From Gremmenia infestans (taxonomy: Eukaryota > Ascomycota > Leotiomycetes > Helotiales > Hamatocanthoscyphaceae), in NCBI GenBank assembly GCA_032629725.1, contig JAFEVB010000012.1, positions 930,001 through 994,000 on the forward strand: 64,000 bases of DNA, written 5' to 3'. The notes below the pieces were generated by a model that was not told the DNA's origin, searched no databases, and saw only the letters and a list, made by a program, of their open reading frames with translations. Of this stretch, positions 35,766 through 46,140 are shown piece by piece (the stretch's first letter is position 1; each line of letters opens with the position of its first letter). A program made the translations under genes and the position numbers.

Positions 35766-37241
35766 CTATGACTCTCCTAGATTTAATGGGTACTGGTGAT
35801 CGTGGCTGTCCTTTTCTGGTGCCAATTCGGCGACTGAATATCTTGTTAGCAATTTTTAGATGGGAAGTCTGAAAGGCATTAACTTACAGTTCACAGTCTG
35901 CGCATCCAAATCGAAAACGCTATAGAAGCGCTTCAAGAATGGAGTACCCAAAGCAATACAATTTGTTGCAAATTCCGGCATTGGAATGAGGGCCGTCATG
36001 CAACGTTTTCCTCCCCAAACCTCAGAGTCGACTTCCATCGTGTACTCCCAAGGACTAATCGTAAAGTCATGCTTTCCAAGGGTGATGGTCAAGTTCTCCA
36101 GCTCTGCTCTCCGGCCACAATCGATCGATGGAGGCTCTCCCTCTTTACGCTCCATCCCCAGGTATTTCCATAATAATATGGTATAATCCTCTGGCAGACC
36201 AATGGCCGGGAAGTCAGACTCTAAGGTCGCAACATAGCCTTTCAGAGACGCTTTCCCTTCCCCGATGCTAATGGATGTAGCTGGAACTGCCCAGCTCCCC
36301 TTCAATCTTGGATACAGGACTGGATCACTAACCACTGGTAGGCTTCTCAGCTTTCCAACGAATAGGTCCTTGTTCACATCCCCGAACAGTATTTCTCCGT
36401 GGTCCTTCTCTCCTCTCGGCAGCTTCAACGAGAATATGTTCCTATCCAAAAGCTCCTGCTCCTTCATATTCTGTAGCGGGTTCAGGAGTCCTAACTGCGA
36501 ACGATTATTTGATGGCGCAAGCCCTAATATCCCGTCCCAATTCGGATCGTCCCAATTCCAAAATGGAGGAAACGGCCATCTTGCGATATCATCTGCTGCC
36601 CCAAACTGCTGATGTGTGATGTTTATGCCTCCAAGTTGTAGTGTGTCTTCGGACAGTCGGTCAGAAGCTGTGCCTCTAAGATACTCGGCTGTGAATCGTT
36701 TAGTGTGGTGGATATGTGTTGAGGAGAGCGCCTCGTTATATGCACTGTAGTTGCCGCAGCGGTAGTCGCAAGTCGATGAGGGGACGGTGAGATCGCTGCT
36801 TGAGACGGATATGAGGGCATTGAAGGACTGGGGAGGTGTGCCTATGGATAGAGTTGTGATGTACGCTATTTGATCGATATCCTAGACGCCATTAGATTAC
36901 TCCACCGAAGAGATCAAAGAGCTTCTTACCCAGACAGGCGTCTCGTTGCTAACTTCACCGACGTCAAATAGCGAGGGTTTGCTATATTTAACATCGTTCA
37001 TGTAATGTTGACCAGCTCCATATCGACTCAGCGGTCCGCATTTTTGCGCATCTTGACACTGGAACCCTCTAGACTTCTTGGGTGTCTTTCCAGAGCTCTT
37101 GGCAGAATCTTGCTTTGGTTGTTTCGATCTCTGTTTTCTCGTGTCTATAGCTCTCTTCGCGACGTGTACTGGTGCTCTAAAGGTAGCAGCAGATATCTCG
37201 GATACGATGGCGGAGCAGGTCAGAATTTCGAGAAGTCTCAT
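35766..37241 (-). CDS. Secreted pepsin-like (A1) protein lacking both catalytic aspartates
   Basis: Three exons (37241-36930, 36881-35888, 35833-35766; introns 48 and 54 bases) encode 457 residues. MRLLEILTCSAIVSEISAA is a signal peptide, followed by a basic propeptide-like region. The pepsin fold is recognisable from ITTLSIGTPPQSF (about 113-124), SSDLTVPSSTC, DGILGLAP, EILFGDVNKDLFVGKL, IALGTPFLKRFYSVFDLDAQ and TVNFAEL. At the first active site the family motif DTGSS reads SVSSS (residues 129-133). At the second, D(T/S)G reads ESD (about 325-327). Both catalytic Asp residues are therefore replaced (Ser129, Glu325), predicting no protease activity. The last intron has a second possible acceptor (after CAAG near 35842) giving a different short tail. 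Confidence 0.85.
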
Positions 37242-38347
37242 GGTGGGTTTCGGTTGAGTGAAGGAATGTTGGGTTGGCGTCGAGGTATTCGAGAAGCAAT
37301 GTTTGCTTCCGATGGGGGAGTGGACAGAGGCATGGTTGTATTGATTTCCTCCTGGTAGCTGCGCCCTGGTAGAAGAGGACGCGCCGCCAACACGCATGAA
37401 ATCCTTCGAAAGATACACTGGCCTGCCTGGGCGGTCCCTCGAAAGCGCCTAACAGCGCGAGCCGCCAGCGTTAGGGCGGGGTGGGCTGGGGTGTTTATTT
37501 TTAGGGCCTGCGTTAGGCGATACCTCTTCATCCGAGACTTGTAAAGCTTCTTTGAAAGACTCCATCAGTTCTGTACAACGACATCAAAAACGCGATTCGA
37601 GTAGTGAGATAAGATACGGAAGGAATGTCATTTACATGTATATTTCTGCCAGTCTTTGGGTGAAAGGTCCCATCGCAATAAAGATCTCCACATCCATCGA
37701 TACAATGAGGCAAATGCGCACTGGGAAGGGCCTTGTCGTGGTAGTGAGAAGCTGGTTTCGAGAATGGCTTTCTGCAAATTGACAAGAGATTCGAACAAGT
37801 ATAAGGTACCTAGTCAAGGAAAGTTCCGACATGCCTAAGATAGTAGTTACCGATCGTGTTGTTTCTTTCTCCTGCCTAGAGACTACTCAAGTCGAGTTGT
37901 CGGAGTTGAGCTTGCAATTGATTATAGATTAAGCTATAAGCCATCTTATCATTTGTACTTCACGCGCGCGCATGTATAATGAGATAGTAAGAGTTGGTTT
38001 GGAATAGCTTTAAGTATGGCTAAGATTCGTCATTCAATTTTTTGGCAAAGTTCTAAGCTATGAGGGAATTGAGGCAAGGGGATGGATGGGTGTTAACAGC
38101 GTGTCTTTTTAGTCGCGGATTCAAGTCAACACACGCCTCACAGTAGGACAACACTGTAGCATATAAAAAGTTTAGAATTCTCATGACTGAAAGTATTTTA
38201 GAAGACAATATGCCACCGTCCGGCAGTGCGCAACCTAATAGGAAAAGCAATGCAAAATTATTCCACTCGTCAGCGTACAAAACAAAAGTTCAACGCTTCA
38301 TCACCCCAAGTCGCGTTCCGGCGATCTCAGTTAATTCGTGTTCTGGC
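37242..38347. other. Intergenic with a GC-rich patch
   Basis: 37420-37520 is markedly GC-rich compared with its flanks and contains short inverted pieces (CGCCTAAC / GTTAGGCG). A minus-strand frame at 37528-37785 shows a CxxxCGxxxC-type cluster but no signal peptide in frame. No gene is accepted. Confidence 0.4.
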
Positions 38348-38634
38348 CTACAAATAATACGGGGCGTTGCAGCGTTTGTTGTCCGGGTTGCAGCCGTTGA
38401 AGCATCCAAAAGTTTGGCAACTCCCCGCATTCGAACACTCTACTCTGAGGCACCAGTCTTCTTACGGCAGGTCCATAGAACGCGACAGAGGTCTAGAGCT
38501 TTGTGGTTGACAACTCTTCTAGGGATTCCGGGGACAACAGTAGCTGTGATTTGCAAGTGTGACTGGTCATCAAGCCTACGGCCCTCAAGTGTAGGCATCC
38601 CGGGGGGAAAGAACTGGGTGAGAAAAAGCTTCAT
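38348..38634 (-). pseudogene. Cysteine-rich small secreted protein, frame broken
   Basis: From ATG 38634 a frame of 64 codons starts MKLFLTQFF and runs to TAG near 38440, with two cysteines close to its end. In another frame, from about 38461 to the stop at 38348, a compact cysteine-rich peptide reads EDWCLRVECSNAGSC then FGCFNGCNPDNKRC. Its spacing is typical of small secreted proteins. The two pieces overlap around 38440-38465 and a single-base indel would join them. An intron ending in CGTAAG is possible but its donor is not clear. Product, if any: about 100 residues, extracellular. No family recognised. Confidence 0.4.
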
Positions 38635-39757
38635 GGTTAGGATGGGATTGTTGGATGGGAGAATTGCAGTCGCTGGGATGCTGTTTTAAAGATGTTCTTT
38701 CTTATTAGAAATGATATTTTGGGATATTAAGCAGGTGGGGAATTCATCAAGTGGAGGCACGAGAGGCATCCTTATATTTTCACCTACCCCGTCCATTTCA
38801 ATATCCCAACACGTTTCTAGTAACATCTCACTCTTTCAGCGACTTTGAAACTCGAGGAGGCATTTGTTAAAGACCCGTCTTGGAGATGTATTGTGTTGCG
38901 TTATCTCTTTCAATATATTTTCATACTTATTCTAATTTCCTTTTGAATGTTTCGTGGACATATGAGAAAAAGATGTCTCTGTTGTTTTGACATTCTCAGT
39001 GAACATTGTTGGCAAGTGTTTCTTTAATACGAATTCTCTTCAATCTCTTGTTTCGCCCTATCCATGACTTGATAGCTCCGATACCACTCGCAATTGCTAG
39101 CGATATCCTTTCTTTCCTGCGTGTCGATTGCTCACTGTAGCTCAGGTATACCCTCTGCTCGACCTCAACAGCCTTGAAAATGAAGCGAAGAGTAGTCACT
39201 GTCATCCACCTCCAGGATTCCGGCGTCATGGACGAACGAGCCGGCGCGCGAAATTTCTTGAGCATAAAGGAAAAAGTATCATACGATCTTACAATTTCTT
39301 TGCACCAAAAATCCTCAACGGTATCAGAGTATGCTATAGGTTTAATCGCAAGATCCGGTATTATTGTCATCTCTAAGCTACATTCCGAACCAGTAAGCCA
39401 TGAGCGCTGCTCTTGTCTTCTCACATCTCCGATCATATCTCAAAGTCCCAGCCAGGCCACCCAATCAATTTATAACCTGTTCATAACCCGAACTTCCCTA
39501 TTAAATCTCCAGCATTCCTTTCCGCCCATCTCACACTCCAACACAGGCTTAGTCATTCACTCTCAGGTCGGGCAAGTTGACCCAGACCCATCCCATTCGC
39601 ACAATGTCTTGCAATACCCACAAACCCCCTCACTATTCCACACAAACACACAAATCAGCAATCTATAATCCATTTATTCACTCCCTCGCTTCCCGTCTAT
39701 TTCAGTATACAAGACGATGAAAGGAAAACAGCACATAATACGGAGTGTGGAGAAAGC
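38635..39757. other. Intergenic, nothing supported
   Basis: A minus-strand ORF at 38996-39436 (146 codons) lacks any domain, signal peptide or splice signal and overlaps plus-strand ORFs equally long. I do not accept it. The rest is AT-rich spacer. Confidence 0.45.
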
Positions 39758-39997
39758 TCACGTAGGATTCCACAGCGGATCTGCCTTATAATCAGCGTTC
39801 CATGGCGAAATAGTGCCCACGAGGTAGATGAAGCAATCTATGCCCGGACAAGGAATTCCGTCGGGACTGATACTAGTCGTTGGCACGGCTGCGGAGAGCG
39901 AAGTCGAGGTTGCGGCCTCCGGGGCGACTGGGGATGGGGCGGCTGATATGGAGACGATGAGGGGGAGGAATGCGGCTGTAAGGAACTGAAGATGCAT
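39758..39997 (-). CDS. Small secreted protein, 79 residues
   Basis: The ATG at 39997 opens a clear signal peptide (MHLQFLTAAFLPLIVSISAA, cleavage expected after the alanines near 18-20). A short Thr/Ser/Pro/Ala-rich linker follows, then a small domain containing CPGIDCFIYLVGTISPWNAD. Only two cysteines are present. The stop follows WNPT, but a GTGAGC donor overlaps it, so the gene may have a short second exon after an acceptor near 39700. Small fungal secreted proteins of this form are often effector candidates. No known family is recognised. Confidence 0.65.
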   Translation of the reverse strand: MHLQFLTAAFLPLIVSISAAPSPVAPEAATSTSLSAAVPTTSISPDGIPCPGIDCFIYLVGTISPWNADYKADPLWNPT

Positions 39998-41135
39998 TGT
40001 TATAGTTTTTCGTAGATTATATATGGTCGGGGGATTTTCCTTTGGAAGATGTAATTTTGAGTGTAAACAGTGGTTGTAGATGAGGATATGGGGATTGGGG
40101 GGGATCTTGGCTTTAAGATGGTATTTTTCATATGTGGCGAGTGGAACGTTTGTTTGGGTAAATATAGAGGCTATATGAGCCGCATTATCTCCCCACTATC
40201 TATATCCTATTCCAGTCATGGCGATATCGATTTCATATAAATTTAATTTATATCAAGATAGGCGAGGATATTCAGGGGTCGTCCACGTGATCGGCTCGAG
40301 AAAAGGGGGAAGGTGGGGGTATAAATGAGGGTTACGTAATTACTGAAAGAGCAGGATCTACACCAGGAGAGGTAGAACATCACCAGACATTCTATTCGAT
40401 TACAATAGACTCAATCCTAAGTAATTCATTGTTTGCTGATTTCCAGGCAAAAATTTCGGTCTAGGGCTAACAATAACATTTCTAAAGGTCACTCGCAAAG
40501 AGTGAAGATCGATAATGAGATGTCTCTCAATTTTCCATTGTTTTCCGGGCTAATAAATAGGTAATAGATAGCACATGATGTATCTATTGATGGGGGCGAC
40601 TTTAGTCACTCCCAATGCTCGAGTCACGTGGATATGACCCAAAAGGGGACAATGAGGGCTAGCTTCTGAATATGGAGAACAGCTGAAAGATAATCGTTCA
40701 TTGAAATTGAGAGGTAGAGAGGAGTCATTGAAAAATGGCGAAAATATTTGGGGAGAAGTCTCCATTGAGTGGCAGTAGGCAGGATATTGAGAAATGCCGG
40801 TTGTGTGGAGAGACTTGTGCAAATTGAGGAATGGTCAATAAGTGAACAGAGATCGCAAGGTCTTCGAATATCTAGTTTGTGTTCTGCTATAGTTGCAGAA
40901 GTGGATCTAAAGTGACAGCAGTATAAACTTAAATTTGACAAACAAATCTTGACGTCCCAAATCTATCTAAAATCTAACAAGAATCAAAAAACCCCAAAAG
41001 GCATATGACATGACGTGGACAAGAAAAAATATACACACGCTGGACTTTCTTACATGCTACAAAGCGCCAGCCCCAAGGCCAACAATGGATCGCATTTCAA
41101 TGAAACTCGTGAGACCTTTTACAGCCGGCCGTCTT
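39998..41135. other. Intergenic, nothing supported
   Basis: Promoter side of the small secreted protein gene and 3' side of the large secreted protein gene. Short open frames only. Confidence 0.5.
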
Positions 41136-43826
41136 TTATGGTGACACTAATTTCTTGAGATCGGCCGGTAGACCGCTGTCGGCAAATGACTATTGTATGA
41201 TGAGTACTTTTTCAGACAATATACAAGATGATGACTTACCGGTCCAGCCCAATCTGGCTTTTCACCAGTTGTCGCATTTTTATATTGCAATCCTTCCCAG
41301 CAGTCGAAGAATCCGCTCGCCCCAATACTTTTAGTGTCTTTAGTTGCATCTAGGAAAGGCCCCAGTTGATTGGAAGTCGAAGACCAAGAAGATTTGGGTT
41401 TCCCACCATAATAAGTAGCTGTACTACAAACTGGGATAGTCCATACACTTGGATTTTCCGGAGAAGAGTCGAAGTCCTGCACCATCTTCGATAGGTCGTC
41501 CTTGGGAACATTATCCATGTTGTAATTAAAGCCCCCGGTTTGCCACGAGTTTACTGCCCCTCGCTATTGTCTTTGTATAAGTGAAACATTCTTAGGCTTT
41601 CTCCTTAAGATATAAACTTACTATGACTGTAGGTAGATCGAATACCCAACCACCCGGAATTTCAAATTTCGAGTCCCAGCCTTGGACCGCCGATGTGTAA
41701 GAATTGCTCTTACTTTTACTAATCTAGTATTGGTCAGATTTGCTAAATTTCATACTTTTGACGCTTTGAAATACCTGAAAAATCCTGGCCATCCCTTTTG
41801 TGTCGGAACCAGCGTCGCAAACTGTGAAGACTGTTCCATTATCACCTCCTTGCAGATCCTTTTCACAATCTGCTTGTGAAAAACTAGTCCAATTATGAAC
41901 TGTCTTTGAATTTTTCGTGCCATCCGGGCCATCAAGGACAAGGGTAGGTACTCCATAAGGCATCCAGATAATAAAAACACTATTCTGCTTCATAACCCAA
42001 CTATTTTCATCACATTAGCATCAATATTCCAATAAAGGATGGATCACTTACTCAATGGCTTTCATATAGAACAAGGCTGAGACCTGTTCAATGATCTTAG
42101 AGGAGTAACCCGGTTCATCAGTCTTGAAGTTACCCAACATAGCACCACCGGCGGACATGTTCAAGTAGGTAGGGCCATATACATTGTCAATCACACCCTT
42201 GTGCAATGCTTCGACAGTTGACGTCATGTTTGTAACATAACTTTGGATTGCAGTACCCAAATCAGCGGATCTACCAGTAGGGTCAGAATATATCAAAATA
42301 CCAGAATTTTAGAGTCACTCACTTTTCCCATTTCTCTTCAAAAGTTGGGACATTATGACTGACAGTATCGGCTGCGCTTACTTCACCCAAAAGGACAGGT
42401 ATCAATCCAATTACCGCTGCAGGAACAGCCTGTAGATTTGTTAGAATAGAGGATTTTGAACTTGAGGATAAACTTACAACCGACTTGATGAACCCGAGGA
42501 GGCCAGAGAGGAAATAGAGGCCAGGATTGGTTGCGCCGACAATCTCCTTCCAAGTGACCGCAGGGGGGGTACCTGTGAAGAATGTCTTCACAAATTGGTC
42601 TTGGTTATTCAATTCCTCCACATTTGCAAACTTAATCGCGGTCCAGAAATCGTTCAGTAAATTATTGACAGCCGCATAAGCGTTATAGGCAAGCATGCGT
42701 GCGGGATCACTCTTGTCCACTATCTATTATCAGCTTTCAATTTACCAGAATAATATCAATGTTATCAATCAACTTACCTGGAGTTGATCCACGGACTGAA
42801 TCGCAGGAGATATAATCGCATTCTGGATAAGTGTTATTGGATTATCTTTTCGGTCTCCAAATTGCTACTCACTAGCGCTGATAAGGCAGAGATTTGGTTC
42901 TGCGGCATCGTTCTTAATTACAGTTCCGATATCCAGATCTGGACTGGGAAGGTTATCGACGCCGAGTTTGGGGTGACCAGGTGCACTTGTCTCCTTGGCA
43001 ATAAGTGAAGTCAGGTAAGCGTCCACCTACACAAACTCCGTTAGCAAAATCATTACTAGATGTATGTATTGGGTGTACTTACACCGTATTGCTTCCATGA
43101 GTCGGCGTTGTTGAGTATTTGGTTCCCTTTACAAGCAGTGGCGACAGCATCTGAGGCTGAGTCGAGAGACAATGTTGTTGGAGCTCCTGGCGCAGAAGCA
43201 CATGGCCATGTCGCCGTGGCGGTCAAATCGAAAGATCCATCTCTCGCTCTCAACTTTCGATTCTCTCTCTTTTTGGTGGACCCCGGGGGCGTGACTAAAA
43301 GGAGAATTTGTCTATCAAAAAGATCTTGAAAATGGCAGCATTAGTGTTTCTGCAGTCAATTTAACAATTGATATAAAACTTACCAGGGTCACTGGTAATA
43401 TTAAAATTGGTTGAATGTCCATCCGAGTTAATGCTAAGTAACTTCTGTAAGGCCGATGTTTTATCACTACTTGATGAACCAGCTCCGGGGACCGCAATTT
43501 GGGTGAACTTTACACCTGTCGTATCGGACCCTAGATAGAATTAGTTAGGTTATTTTTTAGGTCATACAAAGGAACCTACAAATTTTCCATTCCGCTCCCT
43601 TCTGGCTAGCATAGCCTTTATCCCCATCACTGTATATGTTGATTTGGGTCCCTGTTTCCTTAGGCCAAGAAGTGCTGAATGTAGCTGCACCAGCTCCAGC
43701 CTTGCCATCACATTGTGAAGTGGGGATAGCGGGAAGGCTGACAACTCCAGGACCCGACTGAGCAAAAGTTCCTTGAGTCAATGCAAGAAGCAATACACTT
43801 CCTACGGAAGTAAGACGAAACCCCAT
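41136..43826 (-). CDS. Large secreted protein of unknown family, 12 exons
   Basis: Twelve exons join in phase to 702 residues: 43826-43580, 43530-43384, 43324-43083, 43026-42873, 42822-42778, 42719-42478, 42429-42323, 42270-42052, 42000-41775, 41723-41622, 41563-41240, 41189-41136. All eleven introns are 48-59 bases. The N-terminus (MGFRLTSVGSVLLLALTQG..FA) is a signal peptide of about 22 residues. A basic segment with TKKRENRKLRAR at about 148-159 could be a Kex2-type site. A hydrophobic stretch (LYFLSGLLGFI, then AVPAAVIGLIPVLLG) spans about 343-376. Several N-glycosylation sequons (NMT, NMS, NWT, NGT, NAT) and scattered cysteines fit an extracellular protein. I recognise no enzyme motif. 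Its unusually high intron count contrasts with neighbouring genes. The C-terminal half contains FIIWMPYGVPTLVLDGP and FFDCWEGLQYKNATTGE as landmarks. Confidence 0.85.
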
Positions 43827-44350
43827 TTTTGTTTATAGTAATGAAAGCTTGGTGATATTTGAGATGGTTTTAATCATGGCTTTGAGGATACTGATATATA
43901 TACTTGCAATAATATTTCATAGTCTAAAGTTGATGTTAAGACCAGAACACATACTAGGTTGAATCACACCACGTCAAAATCCTAAGCCAAGGCAACTTAC
44001 ACTTAGCAATCGTAGAGAAAACTGAATCCTATGCCAAGGAAGGAACAGGATCCGATAGCGAGTCCATATCTACAAAGATTTAGATGTACAGGCCAGAATA
44101 AGATCACCAGGGATTAGCATTATTACAGGGTGTATGGTGGTGGTGTTTATGGTTGATAACGGTTACGAGACCTCTAGTACACTCCTTGGGGCCTGGATCT
44201 CTCCAAGATAACGTAGGATTGGATATGTATAATTCTACAGACGTCAAACCTCTGAGATATGAAATACCGGTGTTTCACATACAGGGCTGAGCAGAACCAA
44301 GACTTTGCTCATTCTAGGCTCCAGCTTGGCTTAGGGTCTATATTTCAACA
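43827..44350. other. Promoter region and spacer
   Basis: Upstream side of the large secreted protein gene. No ORF or repeat is supported. Confidence 0.5.
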
Positions 44351-44604
44351 TACTCGCCTTTTCTCAAGTCTGACAGCCCCTCTATAAATTATTACTTAGC
44401 ATAGATTGCTAGATCCTATAGATCTGACTAGTAGGCTCTTTTACTCTAGTATAGATCCTAAAACCATAGAATAAACCAATTTTAAAGTGCGCTTAGACCT
44501 CTTAGAAGCCTGTAATAATAAGATCTAAGCTCTCTTAGTGGCGCGGAGTATACATTTATGGGTGTATTCCAGGTGGGGCTGTCAGACTTAGAAAAAGGCG
44601 AGTA
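44351..44604. mobile_element. Foldback MITE-like element B (254 bp)
   Basis: Terminal inverted repeats of 30 bases with three adjacent mismatches lie at 44351-44380 and 44575-44604, with outer end TACTCGCC and inner end CTGACAGCCCC. The termini are TA on both sides, as for Tc1/mariner-like insertion. The interior is AT-rich and non-coding. The ends differ from the 12903 and 46009 elements, so it is a separate family. Confidence 0.75.
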
Positions 44605-46008
44605 GCAGTTTAGTAGAGTTTCAAATTATAGGCTAATCGACGTGGCGTTGCTTATTTTTTTACATTAGTCACTTAAAAGTCTATTTCCGACTGCTCTGTG
44701 TCTGACAAATATATATATTGGCCCACACTAGGATGGCCCCAGAACTGATAATCACGTGACACAATCATTATAACATTCGGGCCACACAATGATCGTTCCG
44801 GAGCTTGTGGTAATAGAATACTTTGAGATTCTAGTTTAGAATAATTTAAAGAGTGTGTCTCATACAGCACCTCCTGACTGATAATCATATATCGTCAAAA
44901 TACCGTATGTTTTACTGTTATCATGATGCAATGATGCTTTGAAAAGGGTAGGTCGCTAAAATAGCATCTTTGCATAGCCTGCCTAGCGAGCCTAGTTAGA
45001 TATTATATACTGCCGGCAAATGTAAATTCTATAGTCCTGTTCTCCAATCTTGGGACTATAGGAGCATTATTTGACTCAAAATTTAGGATCGCCAAGTGTT
45101 TATATGCACGGAGTAGCTTGATTTTCTTTTTCGATTGACATGAACTTACTATGCAACCCTGCGACAGCCGCTAAGCCTCTAATGCGAAGGACAAGGCTAT
45201 TCGTAGGGCTAAATCCTACAGTACCAGGGATATAACCTTATCAGACGATCAAGGAGATCTTGCGCCCCCTGACACCCCCGCCACTCCCCCACGTATTCTA
45301 GCATAAGGGTCGTTCACTTCTTCCCAATTAGATTTCAGTGCATAATCTATCCTACAAGTGTACGTTACGTTATCTTAAAACGAAATCAAAACGCTACAGA
45401 AAGATAATGGATATGTACGTTTCTTACCAGTTTAGTACAGTAGATGGGTATTTGATGCACATCTGCTAAACTGCCGAGAATGGCTTGGAATGGAATATCG
45501 GGTCCCCATTTTAGTATCATTATTTCATACATCACTCACATAAATCCCGTACAGGTAAATTTGGGTACTGTAGCATTTGAGGAAAGTGGTTAGATTTACA
45601 AAGGAGCTAGTACACGAATTGCGTATAGTATGCTTATTAGCCCTATGGCAATTAAATTACAAGGTGCGTGGTGTCGTGTTGGCGGGTCTGTCATGTAAAT
45701 GGATAATTGAACAAACCCTACAGAACTGTACGAGGTACCCATTTTCGTACGAAGTAAGCAGCCGGAGAGCCAACGGGGCACACTACGCCACGTTACACTC
45801 ATTATGGATCATACTCGTGATTACGAAGTACTGGATTTATTTATTCTAGAAGGATTGAACAAGGTTTGCACGTTCCACGGCACAGTACCGTAGTGTCTTC
45901 ATGAGATGTCAGACTTTGAAAAATATAAGGCCACTAACAAGGACAAAAAAGACACACGAAATTTCAAAGCCCGGTTTTTCCGGAATTAGGGATAGCATCC
46001 TTAAATTA
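44605..46008. other. Gene-poor spacer
   Basis: No supported gene. The sequence is AT-rich to about 45450. An ORF at 45577-45849 has no domain and is mirrored by an antisense frame of similar length. Confidence 0.5.
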
Positions 46009-46140
46009 TACTTCGTCCTAGACATAACAAACCCCGCGCAGGGGTGTAAAGGCAGGGGTTCCGCTAATAGGAGCTGCCATAGAAAACCACCCCTGGCACC
46101 ACCACCCCTGCGCGGGGTTTGTTATGCCTAGGACGAAGTA
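46009..46140. mobile_element. Foldback MITE-like element A2 (132 bp)
   Basis: Terminal inverted repeats of 37 bases with one mismatch lie at 46009-46045 and 46104-46140 (outer end TACTTCGTCCTAG). The ends are TA. The outer ~15 bases match element A1 at 12903-13033, while the inner arms are unrelated in sequence. Each arm contains a short GC hairpin (46031-46045 and 46104-46118, ACCCC/GGGGT stem). It is non-coding and non-autonomous. Confidence 0.8.

Noticed and set aside
37420..37531. GC-rich patch with short inverted pieces, considered as a small mobile element.
   Set aside because: Arms are only about eight bases and no terminal repeat or target duplication is visible.
38996..39436. 146-codon minus-strand ORF.
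   Set aside because: An antisense ORF of similar length covers the same region and neither shows a domain, signal peptide or splice pattern.
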